From a virus, in IMG/VR virus record IMGVR_UViG_3300030060_006245, positions 1 through 23,519 of that record: 23,519 nt of DNA; one strand, given 5' to 3'. Under the pieces are notes generated by a model, which was not told the DNA's origin, made no database searches, and saw only the letters and a program-made list of their open reading frames with translations. Below are positions 21,113-23,519 of the stretch, piece after piece. The position numbers were made by a program, and so were the translations under genes. Each line of letters opens with the position of its first letter. The first letter of the stretch is position 1.

Positions 21113-21325
21113 CTATTTATTCTGTTCGTAAATTAATTGTTTCAGCAATTCAATCTCGTTTTTCAACCTGTCTATCTCATTTTTTTGAGATAAACGTGCA
21201 GTCTTATCATTCATGTAGCGTTCATACGCTGCGTGATCAGTGTTTACTATCGCTGATGTCCTTACATCCCTCTTTAGATTTGGATGGTTTTCTACCTTCA
21301 TTCTTTTTGATTGGGTATGTTTCAT
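21113..21325 (-). CDS. Small basic protein with C-terminal coiled coil
   Basis: 70 residues from ATG 21325, which has GAGGG 8 bases upstream. The internal ATG 21301 (MKVENHPNLKRDV) is a serious alternative, because the segment from there on looks like the conserved start of small cyanophage proteins I recall. Residues 10-45 are polar (HPNLKRDVRTSAIVNTDHAA, YERYMNDK); the C-terminal 25 form a leucine-heptad helix (NEIDRLKNEIELLKQLIYEQ). Probably oligomeric. It overlaps the 45-residue ORF at 21237-21374 in another frame. Function unknown. Confidence 0.65.
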   Translation of the reverse strand: MKHTQSKRMKVENHPNLKRDVRTSAIVNTDHAAYERYMNDKTARLSQKNEIDRLKNEIELLKQLIYEQNK

Positions 21326-21374
21326 CAAAAGTTCCCTCTAGAATTTCTGCTGCTAGTGACCATGCGTTTATCAT
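21237..21374 (-). CDS. Tiny overlapping ORF, unknown
   Basis: 45 residues from ATG 21374, one base after the stop of the previous small gene. The first half, MINAWSLAAEILEGTFDETY, reads like a real amphipathic helix; the second half is Lys/Ser-rich and overlaps the start of the next gene by 89 bases in another frame. The intimate start spacing argues for translation; the long overlap and weak second half argue against. Kept as tentative. Confidence 0.45.
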   Translation of the reverse strand: MINAWSLAAEILEGTFDETYPIKKNEGRKPSKSKEGCKDISDSKH

Positions 21375-21375
21375 A

Positions 21376-21522
21376 CTAATAATCAGTTCCTTTTTTGTCG
21401 GGACTTCTGTACTTGTCTTGGAAGTCCTTTACTCTTTTTCTGTTTTTTAGATCAGTGTCTATTTTTTTAAGAGGCACACTTATGTGGTCAAGACCCTCTA
21501 TGTATTGTTTGAATGTTTTCAT
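21376..21522 (-). CDS. Small basic protein with MKTF-type N-terminus
   Basis: 48 residues. ATG 21522 overlaps the stop of the large structural gene (TAATG). The N-terminus MKTFKQYIEG resembles the capsid-targeting type seen in the 13718-13906 protein (MKTFQQFI), but no Leu/Ile-x-Glu cleavage site lies right after it. The rest is strongly basic (LKKIDTDLKNRKRVKDFQDKY, then RSPDKKGTDY). It may be a packaged or scaffold-binding peptide, or merely share an amphipathic start. Function unknown. Confidence 0.6.
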   Translation of the reverse strand: MKTFKQYIEGLDHISVPLKKIDTDLKNRKRVKDFQDKYRSPDKKGTDY

Positions 21523-23519
21523 TATGCCACAGCGATTGCTTGGAAGTCAAGCAACTCAGCAGGTGTTGCTTGGTTTGTTGATGCGATTACTATTTTCACT
21601 TGGAAACCAGTGAACAATGGTAGATCATCTTGAGTGAATTCATATTCTAAGAATTGATCCTCAAGACTTGCTACAACATTTGTATCAGCTCTTCCATTAT
21701 TATTGTTTGGATTGATAACAAAACCTGCTGCGTCAAGATTATCAAAACCTGGCATCAACTCAAACACCTTATCTATCTCATCACCATCTGCTCTCTGTAA
21801 TCTATACAAACATCTAATGTCTGCTGACGCAGGTCTCATTGCTGCAACTTTTACCTTAAGTGATGATGCAGGTGTGTCAAGTTTAATAACCTTTGTTTGA
21901 TAGATGTTCTCATGTGGATCATCCACTTTATTTACTCTACCACTTGAGGCGTAGTCTCCTACAGGAGAATTAATTCTTGAACTTCTTGTGGTAATATTAC
22001 TCTTAAATGCATCTATGACAGGTGATAAATCTTCATTGTTCGTGTTCATAGAGACTTGCAACATGAATGATTTATTGCCTGGTAGTTGAGATAATTGTGC
22101 TTCCTCATTAGCAACTGATGCAACCATTCTAGTCTCTGTAAACACAGTTTCATTTACAAGTGACAAATTAGTGAACCCTGTGTCTACAAAAGAATTTTCA
22201 CCACCACTTACACTGGTCGCAGTTATTGTTCTAATACTTGCATTGATATCTGTGCCAGGTGGTAGACTATGTGATACTGACGGTGTAATAGCATCAAACA
22301 TTATATTTTTTGTAGCTCTTCCTTTTACTCCCCCACCAAATTTATCTTTAGAGAAGAATTTAGTACCATCAATTTTTACGTGATATGAATCAAGAGTTAC
22401 TCTGTCTTCAATTCCAGATGTCACATTTATAAGTGAATGAGTTTTGTTTATTTTTCTAAGTGATACTCCAGACAATTCATATTTTTGTATTGGTGTACCT
22501 ACAGAATAAGTTCTAGGTGATGAATTATCTATTCCACGAGTTATGGTACCACTTAGTTGATTTACTCCTACAGAAGTATATTCTATGATTTCATTTCCTA
22601 TCATAGCATAACCAGGATTACTCGCTGTTACTTGCTCTCCCTCAAAGAAACTAAATCCAATGCTACTCGCTACAGATACTACACTTGTCTCACTCACCCC
22701 ATAAGATACGGTTGTTTTGGTTGCAACTGAATCACCAGTTATATCAGCGATAGTCACTGTGTTATTCACTGCATGATTACAATGATTAATATGACTAACT
22801 TTGAAATGCGATCCATCATATTGATCTGTATTTGTTGTCACTGTAGCAGGTATGATGTCAGGTAAAGTTGTTCCGTCACTTATAATAGTATTCGTGGTGT
22901 CGAATGTTCCTGTACCATTTGTCAATACAAGAGCGTTTGCTGCTGTGGTTACACCGACTGTTATCTTAAGATCTTGACCTAAACCTTTCACTCCGAGAGC
23001 AGCAGTGAGTATATCACCCACTTGATATCCACTTCCCGTATTGCTCCCTTTGACTGTTACACCAGTTATTTGACCTGATGAAACAGTAACAACTCCAACT
23101 GCACCTGATCCTCTACCTGTCAAAGCAACCAAATCAACTGAACTGTATACAGCATCTTCATACCCAGTTCCAGAGTTTGTTATGGATAAGGTATTTCCAG
23201 CTTGTGAAAGGTGTGATAATTTTTCAGCAACAATACCACTGGCATCTGAATTAGATGTTTGTGTTATAAGAGATCCAATGTCAGTGCCTGTTGCGATTGA
23301 TGATGTAAGTCCAACAACGACTCTCCTAGAAAATGTCTCTATTGGATTATCAGGTAGTTTGTTTCTATTATCAAAAATGTTAAGTGCTGGATTATAGAAG
23401 TTGACTGCACCAGAATTTGTGGTAAATTTTGCTCTCCTTAGGGTATATTTCATATCCTCTAACTGAGAGGGTGTCCATGTGCCAGCAGTTTGACCTTTGA
23501 ATAGTGATCCAAGAGTAGG
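21522..23519 (-). CDS. Large virion structural protein, C-terminal part (start beyond window)
   Basis: The frame stays open through the right edge: 22 further in-frame codons before the internal Met at 23453 read PTLGSLFKGQTAGTWTPSQL and continue, so the true start lies outside and at least 665 residues are present here. That phrase recalls large cyanophage structural proteins (GSLF...STWTPSQ). Near residues 110-190 of this fragment are GTGY / GSGY repeat units like those in gp14. Further on is a module YAMIGNEIIEYTSVGVNQLS resembling one in gp15. The C-terminal 200 residues form a conserved-looking domain (MLQVSMNTNNEDLSPVIDAF, then DLPLFTGFQVKIVIASTNQA). Probably a baseplate or tail-periphery protein; the exact identity is unknown. 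Confidence 0.82.
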   Translation of the reverse strand, partial: PTLGSLFKGQTAGTWTPSQLEDMKYTLRRAKFTTNSGAVNFYNPALNIFDNRNKLPDNPIETFSRRVVVGLTSSIATGTDIGSLITQTSNSDASGIVAEKLSHLSQAGNTLSITNSGTGYEDAVYSSVDLVALTGRGSGAVGVVTVSSGQITGVTVKGSNTGSGYQVGDILTAALGVKGLGQDLKITVGVTTAANALVLTNGTGTFDTTNTIISDGTTLPDIIPATVTTNTDQYDGSHFKVSHINHCNHAVNNTVTIADITGDSVATKTTVSYGVSETSVVSVASSIGFSFFEGEQVTASNPGYAMIGNEIIEYTSVGVNQLSGTITRGIDNSSPRTYSVGTPIQKYELSGVSLRKINKTHSLINVTSGIEDRVTLDSYHVKIDGTKFFSKDKFGGGVKGRATKNIMFDAITPSVSHSLPPGTDINASIRTITATSVSGGENSFVDTGFTNLSLVNETVFTETRMVASVANEEAQLSQLPGNKSFMLQVSMNTNNEDLSPVIDAFKSNITTRSSRINSPVGDYASSGRVNKVDDPHENIYQTKVIKLDTPASSLKVKVAAMRPASADIRCLYRLQRADGDEIDKVFELMPGFDNLDAAGFVINPNNNNGRADTNVVASLEDQFLEYEFTQDDLPLFTGFQVKIVIASTNQATPAELLDFQAIAVA

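Noticed and set aside
21114-21120. ATAAATA on the minus strand before the BppU-N-like gene
   Set aside because: It is five bases from the ATG and merges with the AGGA ribosome site and the previous stop; more likely a composition effect.
1-23519. tRNA genes, insertion sequences, integration sites
   Set aside because: No cloverleaf-like stretch, transposase motif or terminal inverted repeats were noticed; gaps between genes are all below 80 bases.

Overview
The window looks like a piece of the late structural region of a T4-like myovirus, most probably a marine cyanophage (Prochlorococcus/Synechococcus host). The evidence is an almost complete block of T4 head, neck and tail genes in T4-like order with cyanophage-typical lengths: gp22, gp21, gp67, gp20, gp19, gp18, gp17, gp16, gp15, gp14, gp13. 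The genes are packed with TAATG and ATGA junctions, the DNA is AT-rich, and CTAAATA / TATAAATA late-promoter boxes recur. No photosynthesis gene lies in the window, so the host is an inference; a SAR11 (Pelagibacter) T4-like phage is the main alternative.

Layout on the minus strand, read from high to low coordinates. 21522-23519 is the C-terminal part of a large virion structural protein that starts outside the window. It is followed by three small ORFs, a BppU-N-like protein, a small structural-type protein, a tail-fibre-like protein (19315-20316), two short ORFs, a SAM-dependent methyltransferase (18416-18940) and a ferritin-like diiron protein (17702-18376). After a plus-strand interruption come a second tail-fibre-like protein (14769-16136), gp13, a 62-residue protein with a T4-type capsid-targeting N-terminus, gp14, gp15, two unknown ORFs, gp16, a histone-H1-like basic protein and gp17. 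Then come a split radical-SAM system, gp18, gp19, gp20, gp67, an unknown beta-rich protein, gp21 and gp22 (which runs off the left edge).

The only plus-strand genes are three between 16210 and 17724: two paralogous sulfotransferase-like P-loop proteins flanking a small membrane protein. They have a host-type sigma-70 promoter that overlaps the late promoter of the divergent tail-fibre gene, and a 16-bp palindrome lies between the two promoter boxes.

How the parts work together: gp20, gp22, gp67 and gp21 build and mature the prohead; gp16 and gp17 package DNA; gp13, gp14 and gp15 form the neck and sheath terminus; gp18 and gp19 form the contractile tail; the right-hand cluster supplies fibre and baseplate-associated proteins. 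The accessory genes deserving most attention are the SPASM/radical-SAM pair encoded in reversed domain order, the H1-like protein between the terminase genes, the capsid-targeted small protein, the diiron protein with its own promoter and terminator, and the plus-strand P-loop/membrane cassette. There is no gene-free stretch longer than 80 bases. No tRNA, insertion sequence or CRISPR array was seen.
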